Positions 13,161 through 13,185 of a DNA stretch of 13,185 nt are shown here, piece after piece (the stretch's first letter is position 1; every line of letters begins with the position of its first letter). Both the position numbers and the translations under genes were made by a program. Source of the stretch: Cyanothece sp. UBA12306 (lineage in GTDB: Bacteria > Cyanobacteriota > Cyanobacteriia > Cyanobacteriales > Microcystaceae); NCBI GenBank assembly GCA_003448685.1, contig DLXW01000071.1, positions 1 to 13,185 on the forward strand. Direction: 5' to 3'. Under the pieces are notes generated by a model that saw only the letters and a list, made by a program, of their open reading frames with translations, did no database searches and was not told the DNA's origin.

Positions 13161-13185
13161 TTCGGCGTTGCATCCCGGCGGGATG
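13161..13185. repeat. GC-rich palindrome cut by the right window edge
   Basis: After 80 bp of AT-rich sequence following the last gene, the window ends in a GC-rich stretch where CATCCC (13171-13176) and GGGATG (13180-13185) pair around GGC. The preceding bases (CGGCGTTG) suggest the hairpin continues symmetrically beyond the edge. Its contrast with the surrounding DNA suggests a dispersed palindromic repeat or a terminator for the SxxK-protein gene, but only one side is visible. Nothing else is seen in 13078-13160. Confidence 0.4.

Noticed and set aside
1..13185. A new multi-gene defence or biosynthetic system
   Set aside because: Apart from the toxin-antitoxin genes, the neighbours are unrelated housekeeping or envelope genes on changing strands, with no consistent tight operon pointing to one system.

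Overview
The window looks like chromosomal DNA of an AT-rich, chlorophyll-making cyanobacterium. The clearest evidence is a full-length chlB, the B subunit of the light-independent protochlorophyllide reductase. At least seven copies of the cyanobacterial octamer HIP1 (GCGATCGC, starting near 572, 2238, 2678, 5844, 5897, 6699 and 8597) and a tandem heptamer repeat agree with this. A unicellular Crocosphaera/Cyanothece-type relative would fit, but the genus cannot be fixed from this sequence.

Layout. Positions 1-390 hold an unrecognised AT-rich reading frame that may continue off the left edge. Positions 490-1450 carry two back-to-back toxin-antitoxin modules: hicAB on the minus strand and a RelE-type pair on the plus strand, sharing a 111-bp divergent promoter region. 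The RelE-type toxin appears to have lost its C-terminus to a stop codon. Positions 1485-4586 are four minus-strand genes in a row (HAD hydrolase, small EF-hand protein, RibD C-terminal-type reductase, FemAB-like/DUF482 acyltransferase). They read like ordinary chromosomal genes and may be partly co-transcribed.

From 4720 everything reads on the plus strand: a small secreted cysteine-containing protein, a membrane-anchored Slt-type lytic transglycosylase, chlB, an anchored SGNH/GDSL hydrolase, a SAM-dependent methyltransferase, and an exported protein with beta-lactamase/PBP-like motifs. Several of these act, or probably act, on the cell envelope (transglycosylase, SxxK protein, SGNH hydrolase, perhaps the FemAB-like protein). 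There is no strong operon evidence joining them, apart from the secreted protein and the transglycosylase, which are 49 bp apart.

Non-coding structure. The longer gaps hold a 41-nt near-perfect palindrome and a small relic reading frame after chlB, and a MITE-like element with 13-bp perfect terminal inverted repeats (11536-11643) before the last gene. A 14-bp palindrome lies upstream of the secreted protein, and a hairpin lies between the converging first two genes. A GC-rich palindrome is cut by the right edge. I found no tRNA, rRNA, CRISPR array, complete insertion sequence or clearly new multi-gene system. The most informative oddities are the decayed toxin, the relic ORF, the MITE-like element and the unusual active-site motifs of the SGNH and SxxK proteins.
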